From Bacteroidota bacterium (GTDB lineage: Bacteria; Bacteroidota; Bacteroidia; J057), in contig RDXT01000483.1 in NCBI GenBank assembly GCA_004292985.1, positions 1 through 5,081 of the forward strand: DNA of 5,081 nt, given 5' to 3'. The translations under genes were made by a program, and so were the position numbers. Position 1 is the stretch's first letter. The number at the start of each line of letters is the position of its first letter. Under the pieces are notes generated by a model. That model worked only from the letters and a program-made list of their open reading frames with translations. It was not told the DNA's origin and did not search any database. Positions 5,057-5,081 of the stretch are shown piece after piece.

Positions 5057-5081
5057 CTGTTCCCTGTTCCCTGTTCCCTGT
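5057..5081. repeat. Heptanucleotide tandem repeat running off the right edge
   Basis: CTGTTCC is repeated at 5057-5063, 5064-5070 and 5071-5077, with a partial fourth copy CTGT at 5078-5081. All copies are identical and the array reaches the last base, so its full length is unknown. The reverse-strand unit is GGAACAG. It is non-coding as far as can be seen. Confidence 0.93.

Noticed and set aside
4963..5081. A possible CRISPR array from the clustered repeats
   Set aside because: The 11-bp and 7-bp units are directly tandem with no spacers, and no cas gene is present.

Overview
The window reads as chromosomal DNA of a member of the Bacteroidota, probably a moderately GC-rich, Saprospira- or Cytophaga-like lineage. 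Three things support this: a glutaminyl-cyclase-type M28 lipoprotein with a K-E-E motif right after the lipobox cysteine, a small exported DUF2141 protein, and translation starts with little or no Shine-Dalgarno sequence. The phylum is an inference from gene content, and the genus is not resolved. No rRNA, tRNA, CRISPR array, insertion sequence or phage gene is visible.

Layout, left to right. A plus-strand two-domain cupin gene runs in from the left edge and ends at 955; its true start lies outside the window. A non-coding stretch (956-1093) follows, rich in inverted repeats, and separates it from a convergent minus-strand DoxX-family membrane protein (1094-1513). A 100-bp divergent spacer (1514-1613) separates doxX from a plus-strand exported DUF2141 protein (1614-2051). 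That gene converges on a minus-strand MFS/AmpG-like permease (2077-3357) across 25 bp, and a small terminator-like hairpin for it lies inside the last codons of the permease.

Upstream of the permease on the minus strand is a compact toxin-antitoxin pair: a PIN-domain VapC-like toxin (3360-3752) and a 71-residue putative antitoxin (3731-3946), with overlapping reading frames. The pair is clearly more AT-rich than its neighbours and sits tightly between the M28 glutaminyl-cyclase lipoprotein gene (3981-4946) and the permease gene, which begins two bases after the toxin stop codon. It looks like a mobile insert in a co-directional row of genes. The right edge (4947-5081) is non-coding and repeat-rich: three perfect 11-bp tandem copies, nested hairpins, and a heptamer tandem repeat that runs off the window.

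The genes do not form one obvious pathway. The clearest functional link is that the glutaminyl cyclase is the kind of enzyme that forms pyroglutamate on exported proteins, and the DUF2141 protein has an Ala-Gln junction where its signal peptide may end. I found no convincing new defence or other multi-gene system. The most noteworthy items are the possible surface location of the cyclase, the toxin-antitoxin insertion abutting the permease, and the unexplained structured or repetitive intergenic DNA.
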